From: an uncultured Faecalibacterium sp.
GTDB taxonomy: Bacteria; Bacillota; Clostridia; Oscillospirales; Ruminococcaceae
Length of the DNA: 64,000 bases
Assembly: GCA_944385995.1 (NCBI GenBank)
Contig: CALWZL010000004.1
Coordinates: 1 to 64,000, forward strand
Direction of reading: 5' to 3'
The notes beneath the pieces were generated by a model. The model was not told the origin of the DNA. It worked only from the letters and a program-made list of their open reading frames with translations, and ran no database searches. Below are positions 38,464-46,849 of this stretch, piece by piece; the first letter of the stretch is position 1; each line of letters begins with the position of its first letter. The position numbers and the translations under genes were made by a program.

Positions 38464-38597
38464 GGGCCGCAATCCTGTCTGCCCTTCATCTGACGGGTGA
38501 GAAAAATTCACCGGACAACCCCCGTCCCGGCGGCGCAAAACGTGCTATCATAGGGGCGGGGAATCCAAAATCTGAGACTGGGAAGGTGAAATGTCAC

Positions 38598-39587
38598 ATG
38601 AAGATTTTCTTTTATACCCTCCGCCCTTATGACGAGCTGCCCTGTGCACAGAAACTCAGCGCCGAAACCGGGATCGCGTTTGATGGCTGCGAGGAATACC
38701 CCAACCTCGAGAATGCCGCGCTGGCTGCCGGCTGCGACGCCGTCTCGATGACCCCCTGCGACATGAGCGCGCCGATGGTGGAGCGGTTCCATGAACTGGG
38801 CGTCAAATACATCTGCTGCCGGTCCATCGGCTACGACCATGTGGACCGGGAAAAGGCCCACGAGCTGGGGATGAAGGTCTCCAACGTGGATTATCCGCCC
38901 CGGGGGGTGGCGAATTTCGCCATCATGCTGATGATGATGTCCCTGCGCCGGGTGGGCCATATCCTCAAGCGGGGCGAGGTGCAGGATTATTCCCTGAAAG
39001 GCAAGATTGGCCGGGATCTGTCCGGCTGTACGGTGGGCGTCATCGGCACCGGCCGGATTGGCCGGACGGTGCTGCAGCACCTGTCCGGTTTCGGGTGCAG
39101 GCTGCTGGCCTATGACCTCTATCCCAACGACGAGGCCGCCCAGTACGCCCAGTATGTGGACCTGGACACCCTGTTTGCCCAGAGCGATGTCATCACCCTC
39201 CACACCAACGCCACCGAGGCCAACCATCATCTGATTGACGCGGCGGCCCTGTCCAGGATGAAGGACGGGGTGGTGATCGTCAACACCGCCCGGGGCAGCC
39301 TGATCGACAGCGACGCCCTGATCGCAGCTTTGGAGAGCGGCCGTGTGGGCGCCGCCGCCCTGGACGTGCTGGAGAACGAGAACGGCCTGTACTACTACAA
39401 CCGTTCGGGGGATCCCATCGCCAACCCCGAGCTGGCCCTGCTGCGCAGCTTCCCCAATGTTCTGCTGACCTGCCACACCGCCTTCTATACCGATGAGGAT
39501 GTGGAGAGCATGGTGCGGGGTGTGTTTGAGAGCGCCGGCGCCTTTGCGGCCGGGACCCCCACCCGCCACGATGTCAGCCTGAAGTAA
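38598..39587 (+). CDS. ldhA: D-lactate dehydrogenase (D-2-hydroxyacid dehydrogenase)
   Basis: A 329-residue enzyme. Rossmann motif G-T-G-R-I-G at 150-155 binds NAD; NTARGSLID holds the substrate-binding Arg; CHTAFYTDED carries the catalytic His, as in D-lactate dehydrogenases and VanH. It would reduce pyruvate to D-lactate in fermentation; other 2-oxoacids are possible. ATG 38598 follows GGAAGGTGAA. It stands alone, divergent from pepT, with a strong terminator behind. Confidence 0.88.
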   Translation: MKIFFYTLRPYDELPCAQKLSAETGIAFDGCEEYPNLENAALAAGCDAVSMTPCDMSAPMVERFHELGVKYICCRSIGYDHVDREKAHELGMKVSNVDYPPRGVANFAIMLMMMSLRRVGHILKRGEVQDYSLKGKIGRDLSGCTVGVIGTGRIGRTVLQHLSGFGCRLLAYDLYPNDEAAQYAQYVDLDTLFAQSDVITLHTNATEANHHLIDAAALSRMKDGVVIVNTARGSLIDSDALIAALESGRVGAAALDVLENENGLYYYNRSGDPIANPELALLRSFPNVLLTCHTAFYTDEDVESMVRGVFESAGAFAAGTPTRHDVSLK

Positions 39588-39609
39588 CTCCCATCGCCTG
39601 CATACACAA

Positions 39610-39655
39610 AGACCCGCCGCACGGCCCCGGAGGAGCTGTGCAGCGGGTCTTTTTT
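39610..39655. terminator. Terminator between ldhA and the phosphoesterase
   Basis: Stem AGACCCGC / GCGGGTCT with inner GCAC/GTGC, then TTTTT on the plus strand; also usable by the converging minus-strand gene. Confidence 0.82.
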
Positions 39656-39658
39656 GAC

Positions 39659-40321
39659 TTATCGGATAAACGACGTGAGGAAGGAGCGGAAGAAGAAGGT
39701 TTTGCCGGTGGGCCTATCCTCGAAATCAGGAACCTCAAATGTATAGCGCTCGGTGGCGTTGATGACGGTGACGCCCTTGTGGGTGCAGACCCGGGGGAGC
39801 CGGCAGTCATAGGACAGATGGATGTGTCCGTGGACAAACCACTGGGGCTTCAGCTCATCCAGGAGGCTGTTGAAGCACTCAAAACCCTGGTGGGGCAGAT
39901 CATCGCCGTCGTTGAGGCCCCGGGCGGGGGAATGGGTCAACAGCAGATCGATGCCGCCCAGCCGCTTCACCTTGGGCCGCAGCCGGGCAATCCGGCGCTG
40001 CATTTTCTTTTCGGTGTACTGGAAGGGGCTCTCCCAGTTGTACCGGACAGAGCCGCCCAGGCCCATCACCCGGAGTCCTTTCCAGACGTAGACTTCGTCG
40101 TCCACACAGATGCAGCCGCCGGGCTCCTGCTGGGCGTAGACTTCGTCGTGGTTGCCGTGGACATAGAGGATGGGCACAGGGGTAAAGTTGGTCAGAAATT
40201 CCAGATAGGCGCGGGGTAAATCCCCACAGGAAAGGATCAGATCAATCCCTTCCAGCCGTTCGCGGCATTGCGGACACCACAATGCCTTTGAGGCTACATC
40301 GGATATTGCTAGTATCTTCAC
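39659..40321 (-). CDS. Metallophosphoesterase family protein
   Basis: A 220-residue calcineurin-like phosphoesterase. GNHDE, LTHSP and GHIH motifs are clear, as is SCGDLPRAYL. The first D-x-H metal motif is altered: ISDVASKAL has the Asp but no His two residues later. Some Firmicutes relatives share this change. The start is GTG 40321, preceded by CGGAG. Substrate unknown. It follows the BMP-like gene by 68 bases and may share its promoter. Confidence 0.82.
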   Translation of the reverse strand: MKILAISDVASKALWCPQCRERLEGIDLILSCGDLPRAYLEFLTNFTPVPILYVHGNHDEVYAQQEPGGCICVDDEVYVWKGLRVMGLGGSVRYNWESPFQYTEKKMQRRIARLRPKVKRLGGIDLLLTHSPARGLNDGDDLPHQGFECFNSLLDELKPQWFVHGHIHLSYDCRLPRVCTHKGVTVINATERYTFEVPDFEDRPTGKTFFFRSFLTSFIR

Positions 40322-40389
40322 GTTCCTTCATGCTCCGTTCTTTTCAAATCCTTTTACCGTTTTGTCGTTTTCGATCAGCAGAAGATAGG

Positions 40390-42357
40390 TCAGGTCTGGG
40401 CCGGAGCTGCCGCGCCGTCTGCCTCCCCGGCGGGCTGTTCCTTGATGACATCCAGACCGCAGACATCCGCAAGGCTGCGGGTCTTGACATCCAGTTGGTC
40501 ATAGCTGGGCAGTGCGCCGTCGACGCAGGCGTCCAGCCAATCCATCAGCATCAGTTCCTTGGGGGTATAGATGATCTTTTGGGGGGAGTGCATCTGGTGG
40601 TCCTGCGCGTACACCTTAGAGGGGAAGATGGTCAGCAGGCCGCCGTGCAGCTGGGTTTCCATCAGGCCCAGCAGCTGAAGGGGGCCGCCGGGCAGGTCGT
40701 CACTGTAGTGAATGCCCACCGCGCCGCTCTTCATGCCCCACCAGTAGTTGATGGCCTTGCTGGTGTCGGCGTCGTCCCAGCTGCCATTGAGGATGGAGCG
40801 GATGATCTCGATATAAAAGACATCCCAGCGCCACTCAGGCAGGCCCACCGGATGGATGGTGCCGTCGGGCAGCCGCTGGCAGAGGCCGTAGTCCCGGAAG
40901 GAGTCGGGCGCCTCGCGGGTGTCCCGGGCGTAAAAGAGGGTGACATCGTCCCGGTCCGAGAAATCGATGGGGTGGGCCGGGTCGGGCAGGCAGGCCCACC
41001 GCAGCAGGACCCTGCCCTCGGGCCGCACCGAGCGCAGGCCCTGGGCGTAGGCGTTGATGGCGGCGGGGGTGCCGTAAACCGGATTGGTGGCCACATAGCC
41101 CACTGTATTGGTGGGGGAGAGGATGCCGGCCAGCATGCCCAGAATATAGGTGGCCTCGTAGGTGCGGGGATAGTAGGTCCGCACCAGCGGGTGAGGGGTG
41201 TTCAGAGAGCAGTTGAGGAATTTGATCTTGGGGTGCTGGGCGGCCACCTTGAGACAGGCAGTGTGCATCCGCACGCTGGTGGTAAAGACCACGTCGGCGC
41301 CGTTGTGGGCCACCTCTTCCAGAATCTGCTCTGCGTCCACTTCGGGGTCCACGTTCTCATGGGAGGAGAGGATCACCCGGTCGGTGAAGGCGTTGGCGAG
41401 CGCGCTGCGGCCCTTTTCGTGGGCCCGCACCCAGGCGCTGTTCTCCTCGTTGTACTCGTGGAGGAAGGCCACATGGAGCTCGCTGGGCCGCGAACTGAAG
41501 ATGTTCAGCTTGGACAGGCTCAGCAGGGGCTCGCTGGACTCGGTGGGCTCCAGCACCACTTCCACCGCCTGGTCCTTGGTCAGGACGGTGATTTCGTCCC
41601 AGATGCGGGCCAGATTTTCCTTGATCTGGGCGGGGGTGGAGTCACAGGCATCCGAATACCGGTAGACCGACAGATACACCAGCAGGGCATCGCCCACCGT
41701 CAGGGGCAGCCGCGCACCGCCCAGAGCCCGGAACTGCTGGCGGAATTTGGTGTGGAGGGAGTTGAAGTTTTTGCGGTCCTCGTCGGTCCACTCCTCACCC
41801 GAGGCCTTGCAGACCAGTTTCTGGAGCTTGGCATAGCTGCCGGGCCGGGAGAACTGGACGATGTTCACCTTGGACAGCTTGTAGAAGTCCATGAACTCGT
41901 AGTAGATCCGGTTCTCAAGGCTGTTGTTGCGGGCGGGAATCAGGCGGGTGACGGTGCCGGGGATGCTGGCCGCATCGAAATGCTTGAGCACCGAGACACG
42001 TTTGTTGCCCTCCTCAATATAGAACTGGTTGAGGAACTCGTAGGCGGTGACCGGGTTGCGGATGCCCTCGTCCAGATGGGCGTCGCAGAGGACCGACCAC
42101 TTGCTGGCAAATTCGGTATCCACATCCAGCAGAGGCATGAAGTTGGGAGCGAAAGCGGTGTGGCGGCCGCTGGTCTTGGTGCCCACAATGCTCTCGCTGG
42201 GCATATTCACCAGGCCCAGGGGCTCGGTGGCCACAATATCGACGTTGACCAGGATATCGTCCAGAACCGGCAGATAGGGGCTCTGGCCTCGGGCCACATG
42301 GGCGCGGTAATCCTTCTGGCCTGCTTTCAGGGCGAGTTTGTATTCTTCCAAAGACAT
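40390..42357 (-). CDS. Cytoplasmic BMP-type ligand-binding protein with ParB-like N-terminal domain
   Basis: A 655-residue protein. Residues 30-140 resemble the ParB/sulfiredoxin-like fold: I-V-G-T, and FYIEEGNKRVSVLKHF with the G117-N-K-R120 box that binds nucleotide in ParB-like proteins. From about 293 on is a BMP (PnrA/BmpA) domain, normally an extracellular nucleoside-binding lipoprotein: VAFLHEYNEENSAWVRAHEKG, GADVVFTTSVRMH, FLNCSLNTPHP, EATYILGMLAGILS. There is no signal peptide or lipobox, so the ligand would be sensed inside the cell. ATG 42357 follows GAAAGGAGC. No HTH was identified with certainty. Role unknown; a sensor of nucleosides or related metabolites is a guess. Confidence 0.78.
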   Translation of the reverse strand: MSLEEYKLALKAGQKDYRAHVARGQSPYLPVLDDILVNVDIVATEPLGLVNMPSESIVGTKTSGRHTAFAPNFMPLLDVDTEFASKWSVLCDAHLDEGIRNPVTAYEFLNQFYIEEGNKRVSVLKHFDAASIPGTVTRLIPARNNSLENRIYYEFMDFYKLSKVNIVQFSRPGSYAKLQKLVCKASGEEWTDEDRKNFNSLHTKFRQQFRALGGARLPLTVGDALLVYLSVYRYSDACDSTPAQIKENLARIWDEITVLTKDQAVEVVLEPTESSEPLLSLSKLNIFSSRPSELHVAFLHEYNEENSAWVRAHEKGRSALANAFTDRVILSSHENVDPEVDAEQILEEVAHNGADVVFTTSVRMHTACLKVAAQHPKIKFLNCSLNTPHPLVRTYYPRTYEATYILGMLAGILSPTNTVGYVATNPVYGTPAAINAYAQGLRSVRPEGRVLLRWACLPDPAHPIDFSDRDDVTLFYARDTREAPDSFRDYGLCQRLPDGTIHPVGLPEWRWDVFYIEIIRSILNGSWDDADTSKAINYWWGMKSGAVGIHYSDDLPGGPLQLLGLMETQLHGGLLTIFPSKVYAQDHQMHSPQKIIYTPKELMLMDWLDACVDGALPSYDQLDVKTRSLADVCGLDVIKEQPAGEADGAAAPAQT

Positions 42358-42439
42358 AAAAGTTAAGGCTCCTTTCACATAAGATCGAAAAGCCGAAAAT
42401 CACACACAGGGCGGCGCCTTCCGGGCCGTCCCCGGATAC

Positions 42440-42448
42440 AGTATACCA
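42440..42448 (-). promoter_or_regulatory. Extended -10 promoter of the BMP-like gene
   Basis: Minus strand TGGTATACT (42448-42440), with only a weak -35. Confidence 0.5.
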
Positions 42449-42543
42449 CATTTTTGTCGTTTTGTCTCCGTTTGAACAAAGAATGCAGAAAGAAGAAACG
42501 GTTCCGCATGGAAAAGAAAGTCCCTGGATTTTGCGCCGGGGTG

Positions 42544-42572
42544 TTGCATGGACTGCGGTTTTCAGGTAGGAT
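42544..42572 (+). promoter_or_regulatory. Promoter of the DUF1643 gene
   Basis: TTGCAT (42544-42549), spacer 17, TAGGAT (42567-42572). Confidence 0.5.
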
Positions 42573-42598
42573 AAAAGAAAAACGAAAGGAAATCAGCG

Positions 42599-43162
42599 AT
42601 GGAGACAAAACACCTTCCCGCCCTGGAGGCGGGGGAATACGCCGGGGGGCTGTGGTACTATGAGCCCCATGTGTACATGCCCTACCGGTTTGTGCTGGGG
42701 AAGCCGGGCAAGCGGCCCCTGGTGTGCATCGGCATCAATCCCAGCACCGCCCAGCCGGGGGCGCTGGACCCTACCGTCAAGAGTGTGGAGCGGCTGGCTC
42801 TGTCCAATGGCTTTGACAGCTGGATCATGTTCAACGTCTATCCCCAGCGGGCCACCGACCCCAACGATATGGACAAGACCCCCGACCGGGCCCTCTGCGA
42901 TCAGAACCTGCTCTGGCTGGAAGCGGTGCTGAACCAGACCGAGGCCACCATGTGGGCGGCCTGGGGCACCCTGATCGAGAAGCGGGACTATCTGCCGGGG
43001 CTGATGCGGGAGATGGTGGCCCTGACCCGGGCCAGGAATATCCCCTGGGTCACCATCGGGAAGCGGAGCAAGAAGGGCCACCCCCATCACCCCCTCTATC
43101 TGCGGAAGGATGCGGTCCCGGAACCCTTTGATGTCGAGGAATACCTCGACAGCTGTTTCTGA
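42599..43162 (+). CDS. DUF1643 domain protein
   Basis: A 187-residue soluble protein. CIGINPSTAQPGALDPTVKSVERLA and FNVYPQRATDPNDM are the signature blocks of DUF1643 (L-x-x-I-G-x-N-P-S-x-A ... D-x-T), and WAAWG...R recurs in the middle. The family resembles uracil-DNA-glycosylase-like folds in some predictions but has no tested function. Start follows AAAGGAAA. The PAP2 gene begins 11 bases after its stop. Confidence 0.85.
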   Translation: METKHLPALEAGEYAGGLWYYEPHVYMPYRFVLGKPGKRPLVCIGINPSTAQPGALDPTVKSVERLALSNGFDSWIMFNVYPQRATDPNDMDKTPDRALCDQNLLWLEAVLNQTEATMWAAWGTLIEKRDYLPGLMREMVALTRARNIPWVTIGKRSKKGHPHHPLYLRKDAVPEPFDVEEYLDSCF

Positions 43163-43173
43163 GGAGGTTGGCC

Positions 43174-43683
43174 ATGACCCCCGCGCGCTACCGAAAGGTG
43201 TATGACTGGTTCACGGCGCGTCCGGCGGCGCTGGCTGCCCTGGCGGCCTGTACCCGGCTTTTGCCGCTGGTCCAGGCCGGAGCCTATCTGATTCTGCTGG
43301 CACTGCTGGCGGTGCGCACCGCCGCCGGAGAGGATTCGATCCAGCTTCTGGCCCGGACGGTCCTGGTGCCGGGGGCGGTGTTTGCAGGGGGCAGCGCCCT
43401 CCGGGCTGCCCTCAACCGGCCCCGCCCGTATGAACAGCCGGGCTTTATCCCCCTGCTGCCCAAGGAGACAGCGGGAAAAGCCTTTCCCTCCCGTCACGCG
43501 GTCAGCGGCGCCGTCATTGCCATGGCATGGCTGCCGGTGAGCCCCGCCGCCGCCGGGGTGTTGACGGTGTCGGCCCTGGCCATCTGCGTCACCCGGGTGC
43601 TGGCCGGGGTCCATTCGGTGAAAGATGCGGCTGCCGGCGCGGCCCTGGGCTTTGGCCTGGGGGCGGCGGGAATGCTGCTGTAG
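43174..43683 (+). CDS. PAP2-family membrane phosphatase
   Basis: A 169-residue membrane protein with about five hydrophobic stretches. The three phosphatase motifs are present: R-x-A-L-N-R-P-R-P, P-S-R-H-A and R-V-x-A-G-V-H-x-x-x-D. Such enzymes dephosphorylate lipid phosphates such as phosphatidate or undecaprenyl pyrophosphate on the outer membrane face. ATG 43174 follows GAGGAGG with 6-base spacing. Confidence 0.88.
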   Translation: MTPARYRKVYDWFTARPAALAALAACTRLLPLVQAGAYLILLALLAVRTAAGEDSIQLLARTVLVPGAVFAGGSALRAALNRPRPYEQPGFIPLLPKETAGKAFPSRHAVSGAVIAMAWLPVSPAAAGVLTVSALAICVTRVLAGVHSVKDAAAGAALGFGLGAAGMLL

Positions 43684-43693
43684 ACGCTGTGTC

Positions 43694-43728
43694 AAAAAGG
43701 CCCTGTCCGCTCTGGACAGGGCCTTTTT
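43694..43728. terminator. Bidirectional terminator, PAP2 / feo operon
   Basis: Perfect stem AAAAAGGCCCTGTCC / GGACAGGGCCTTTTT with a 5-base loop between converging genes. Confidence 0.92.
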
Positions 43729-43777
43729 GGATGGGATCAGGCGCTCTCACCGGTACAGATGGTGAAATCGGAAGGAT

Positions 43778-43948
43778 TCAGCGGCCGCAGTGGCAGCTGC
43801 CGCTGCAATGGCCGCCGCAGCTGCTGCATCCGGCGCACTTGCCGGCGCGCAGGCTGCGGATGGTGGCCCGGAGGGACAATCCTGTCACCCCCAAAACCAG
43901 GGCACCCACCAGAATGGTGGAGAGATTTGCGGTGATATATGCCAGCAT
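43778..43948 (-). CDS. FeoB-associated Cys-rich membrane protein
   Basis: A 56-residue protein: one transmembrane helix (about 10-28, TILVGALVLGVTGLSLRA) and a tail with six Cys and two His (KCAGCSSCGGHCSGSCHCGR). This is the small FeoB-associated family found after feoB in Firmicutes, perhaps handing Fe2+ to or from FeoB. ATG 43948 is preceded by AAGGAGGTGCG and lies 26 bases after feoB. It ends the feo operon at the terminator. Confidence 0.92.
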   Translation of the reverse strand: MLAYITANLSTILVGALVLGVTGLSLRATIRSLRAGKCAGCSSCGGHCSGSCHCGR

Positions 43949-43974
43949 AAGGGCGCACCTCCTTGTGGGTGAAA

Positions 43975-46158
43975 TCAGGCGCGGAGGACGGCTTTGCGGT
44001 GCAGGCGGACGCCGTCGCTGTCCTCATAGGGATTTTTGCGGAAGAGCAGGTACAGCAGCCCGGCCAGCAGGACCAGAGCCACGATGGTAAACAGGTTGAA
44101 GGAAACTTCGCCGGTGACAAGGCCCCCCAGCTGATAGACAATCAGGGAGACGACGTAGGCAAAGGCGCACATGTAGCCGATGGCAAAGGCGGTCCAGCGG
44201 GGGTTGTTCATCTCCCGCTTGATGGCGCCCATGGCCGCGAAGCAGGGAGCGCACAGCAGGTTGAAGATCATGAAGCTGTAGGCGGCCAGGGCGGTGTAAT
44301 CGGCGGCGATGTTGGCCCAGATTTCGTCGCCGGCCTCGGACACCTCGGCCATGCCGTAGAGGACACCCAGGGTGGAGACCACGTTTTCCTTGGCGATGAG
44401 GCCGGTGACGGTGGCGGTGGCGGCCCGCCAGCTGCCGAAGCCCAGCGGGGCGAAGATGGGGGCAATCACCCCGGCGATGGCGGCCAGCAGAGAGGTGTTG
44501 GTGTCCTCCACCATCCCAAAGACGCCGTCGGTGAAGCCGAAGCCCTGCAGGAACCACAGCACCACGGTGGAAGTCAGGATGACGGTGCCGGCCCGCTTGA
44601 CATAGGACCAGCCACGCTCCCAGGTGGCCCGCAGGACGTTGCCCCAGGCGGGCACATGGTAGGCGGGCAGCTCCATGACGAAGGGGGCGGGTTCGCCGGC
44701 AAAGGCCCGGGTTTTCTTGAGGATGACGCCGCTGATGACCACGGCGGCGACGCCGATGAAGTAAGCGCTGGTGGCCACCAAACTGCTGCCGCCGAAGATG
44801 GCGCCGGCCAGCAGGCCGATGATGGGCATCTTGGCGCTGCAGGGGATGAAACAGGTGGTCATGATGGTGAGTTTGCGGTCCCGGTCCTGTTCAATGGTGC
44901 GGGAGGCCATGACGCCGGGGATGCCGCAGCCTGAGGCCACCAGCAGGGGGATAAAGCTCTTGCCCGACAGGCCAAACCGGCGGAAGATGCGGTCCATCAC
45001 GAAGGCGATGCGGGCCATGTAGCCCACGTCCTCCAGGATGGCCAGCAGGAAGCTCAGCACCAGAATCTGAGGCACAAAGCCCAGGGCTGCGCCTACGCCG
45101 GCCACAATGCCGTCGTTGATGAGGCCCACCAGCCAGCCGGCGCAGCCGATGGACACCAGGAAGCCCTCCACCGCAGGGGGCACGATCTCGCCGAACAGGA
45201 CATCATTGACCCAGTCGGTGCCCATGGTGCCGAAGGAAATCGAGGTGCTGCCCATGGCGATGGTGTAGATGGCCAGCATCACCACCGCAAAGATGGGCAG
45301 GGCCAGGATGCGGTTGGTGACAATCCGGTCGATCCGGTCCGACGCGGTCAGATTGTTGGTGCGGGGCTTGCGGGTGCAGGCCGCCTGAATCACGGTGTGG
45401 ATGAAGCTGTAGCGCTGGTTGGTGATGATGCTCTCGGCATCGTCGTCCAGCTGGGCCTCGCAGGCGGCAATGGCCTGCTCGATTTTGCCGGCGGCGGCCT
45501 GGTCCAGGGTCAGTTCGGCCTGAACTTTTTCGTCCCGCTCAAAGAGCTTGACGGCGTACCACCGGAGGAACCGCTCCTCCACCTTGCCCCGCAGCAGGGC
45601 TTCGATGGACTGGATGGCCTGCTCTGCGCTGCCGGTAAAGACAGAGGGCAGCTGGACGGCCCGGCCATTCCGGGCAGCCTGGAGCGCTGCCTGGGCGGCA
45701 TCCTTGCAGCCCTCGCCTTTGAGGGCGCTGATCTCCACCACCGGACAGCCCAGGGCCTGGCCCAGCTTGTCCAGATGAATCTTGTCCCCGTTTTTGCGGA
45801 CCAGATCGATCATGTTCACCGCCACCACCACCGGGATGCCCAGCTCCATCAGCTGGGTGGTCAGATAGAGGTTGCGCTCGATGTTGGTGCCGTCCACGAT
45901 GTTCAAAATGGCGTCCGGCTTCTCCTTCACCAGGTAGCCCCGGGCCACCACTTCTTCCAGGGTGTAGGGGGAGAGGGAATAGATGCCCGGCAGGTCCTGA
46001 ATCACCACGTCTTTGTGGCCCTTCAGCCGGCCATCCTTCTTTTCCACCGTGACCCCCGGCCAGTTGCCCACATATTGGTTGGCGCCGGTCAGGGCGTTGA
46101 ACAGGGTGGTCTTGCCGCTGTTGGGGTTGCCCGCCAGAGCAATCTTGATCTGTGCCAT
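43975..46158 (-). CDS. feoB: Ferrous iron transport protein B
   Basis: A 727-residue protein. N-terminal G domain: G1 GNPNSGKT (10-17), G3 DLPG (55-58), G4 NMID (115-118), G5 SALKG; then the helical GDI domain and a membrane part with two Gate repeats (VASGCGIPGVMASR; APCFAAMGAIK). It imports Fe2+ and its GTPase domain regulates transport. It lies 27 bases after feoA, in an operon with two FeoA proteins and the small Cys-rich partner. Confidence 0.97.
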   Translation of the reverse strand: MAQIKIALAGNPNSGKTTLFNALTGANQYVGNWPGVTVEKKDGRLKGHKDVVIQDLPGIYSLSPYTLEEVVARGYLVKEKPDAILNIVDGTNIERNLYLTTQLMELGIPVVVAVNMIDLVRKNGDKIHLDKLGQALGCPVVEISALKGEGCKDAAQAALQAARNGRAVQLPSVFTGSAEQAIQSIEALLRGKVEERFLRWYAVKLFERDEKVQAELTLDQAAAGKIEQAIAACEAQLDDDAESIITNQRYSFIHTVIQAACTRKPRTNNLTASDRIDRIVTNRILALPIFAVVMLAIYTIAMGSTSISFGTMGTDWVNDVLFGEIVPPAVEGFLVSIGCAGWLVGLINDGIVAGVGAALGFVPQILVLSFLLAILEDVGYMARIAFVMDRIFRRFGLSGKSFIPLLVASGCGIPGVMASRTIEQDRDRKLTIMTTCFIPCSAKMPIIGLLAGAIFGGSSLVATSAYFIGVAAVVISGVILKKTRAFAGEPAPFVMELPAYHVPAWGNVLRATWERGWSYVKRAGTVILTSTVVLWFLQGFGFTDGVFGMVEDTNTSLLAAIAGVIAPIFAPLGFGSWRAATATVTGLIAKENVVSTLGVLYGMAEVSEAGDEIWANIAADYTALAAYSFMIFNLLCAPCFAAMGAIKREMNNPRWTAFAIGYMCAFAYVVSLIVYQLGGLVTGEVSFNLFTIVALVLLAGLLYLLFRKNPYEDSDGVRLHRKAVLRA

Positions 46159-46185
46159 CTGCTGTCTCTCCTTTCTCCGCTGTCC

Positions 46186-46407
46186 TCAGTTGATTTCCAC
46201 CATTTCAGCGTCGGCTTTGCGGACGCTCAGCTCGTAGCCGCGGACGTTCAGTTCCATGGGGTCCCCCAGCGGGGCCACTTTTCGGATGTAAATCTGGACC
46301 CCCTTGGTGATGCCCATGTCCATGATCCGCCGCTTGACCGGGCCGGTCCCGTTCAGCCGGGATACCGTCACCGTCTGGCCCACCTTGGCGTCTTTCAGGG
46401 TTTTCAT
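46186..46407 (-). CDS. feoA: Ferrous iron transport protein A
   Basis: A 73-residue SH3-like protein: MKTLKDAKVGQTVTVSRLNGTGPVKRRIMDMGITKGV..., ending GYELSVRKADAEMVEI. FeoA binds and regulates FeoB. ATG 46407 follows GGGAGGAAAA. It is nearer to feoB than the second feoA. Confidence 0.93.
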   Translation of the reverse strand: MKTLKDAKVGQTVTVSRLNGTGPVKRRIMDMGITKGVQIYIRKVAPLGDPMELNVRGYELSVRKADAEMVEIN

Positions 46408-46471
46408 AGCGTTTTCCTCCCACATTGTTGCTGTATCCAAACCGCCGCCCCGGCAGGGCGGCCGCTTTGCC

Positions 46472-46684
46472 TTAGTACAGAATCCGGTTGGCCATCTGGC
46501 TGTCCAGGGCAATCCGCCCGTTCTTGACCTGTAAAATCAGATTGCCGGCGATCTCCTGGACCACCGTCACATCGCTGTCCACCACAAATCCCAGTTCTGT
46601 CAGGTGCTGGCGCACCTGGTCCCGGCCGGTGATGCGACGGATGGTCACCGTCTCGCCCGGTCTGGCTGTTGTCAACGGCATCAT
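46472..46684 (-). CDS. FeoA-domain protein (second copy)
   Basis: A 70-residue FeoA-like protein beginning MMPLTTARPGETVTIRRITG, with LTELGFVVDSDVTVVQE. It differs from the neighbouring FeoA in charge and C-terminus. Tandem feoA genes are usual in Clostridia. ATG 46684 follows AGGAGG with 8-base spacing; first gene of the operon. Confidence 0.9.
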   Translation of the reverse strand: MMPLTTARPGETVTIRRITGRDQVRQHLTELGFVVDSDVTVVQEIAGNLILQVKNGRIALDSQMANRILY

Positions 46685-46700
46685 AGACAAATCCTCCTGA

Positions 46701-46720
46701 AAGTTTGCTGCATCAAACTT
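46701..46720 (-). promoter_or_regulatory. Inverted repeat in the feo leader
   Basis: AAGTTTG-N6-CAAACTT just upstream of the feoA ribosome site. Related half-sites occur at 46785-46798. Confidence 0.5.
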
Positions 46721-46728
46721 TTTCTGGT

Positions 46729-46761
46729 GGTAAGTTTACACTTACTAACTTGAAAAGTCAA
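46729..46761 (-). promoter_or_regulatory. feo promoter overlapped by a DtxR-like operator
   Basis: Minus strand TTGACT (46761-46756), spacer 17, TAAACT (46738-46733). The -10 lies inside the palindrome GGTAAGTTTACACTTACT (46729-46746), which resembles DtxR/IdeR-type sites. Iron-loaded repressor bound there would block transcription. Confidence 0.65.
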
Positions 46762-46784
46762 CCACTTCGGGAGAAAAATAAAAA

Positions 46785-46798
46785 AGTTTGTTCAAACT
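46785..46798 (-). promoter_or_regulatory. Palindrome upstream of the feo promoter
   Basis: Perfect palindrome AGTTTGTTCAAACT. A further imperfect copy, AAGTTTGTTAAAACTTAC, lies at 46837-46854 over the end of the DUF3793 gene. Confidence 0.5.
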
Positions 46799-46807
46799 AA
46801 CAAACAC

Positions 46808-46825
46808 CCGGTCCCCAGAGACCGG
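46808..46825 (-). terminator. Weak terminator of the DUF3793 gene
   Basis: Stem CCGGTC / GACCGG followed by GTGTTTG on the minus strand; the T-run is poor. Confidence 0.5.
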
Positions 46826-46849
46826 ATGTTTCAGCAAGTTTGTTAAAAC

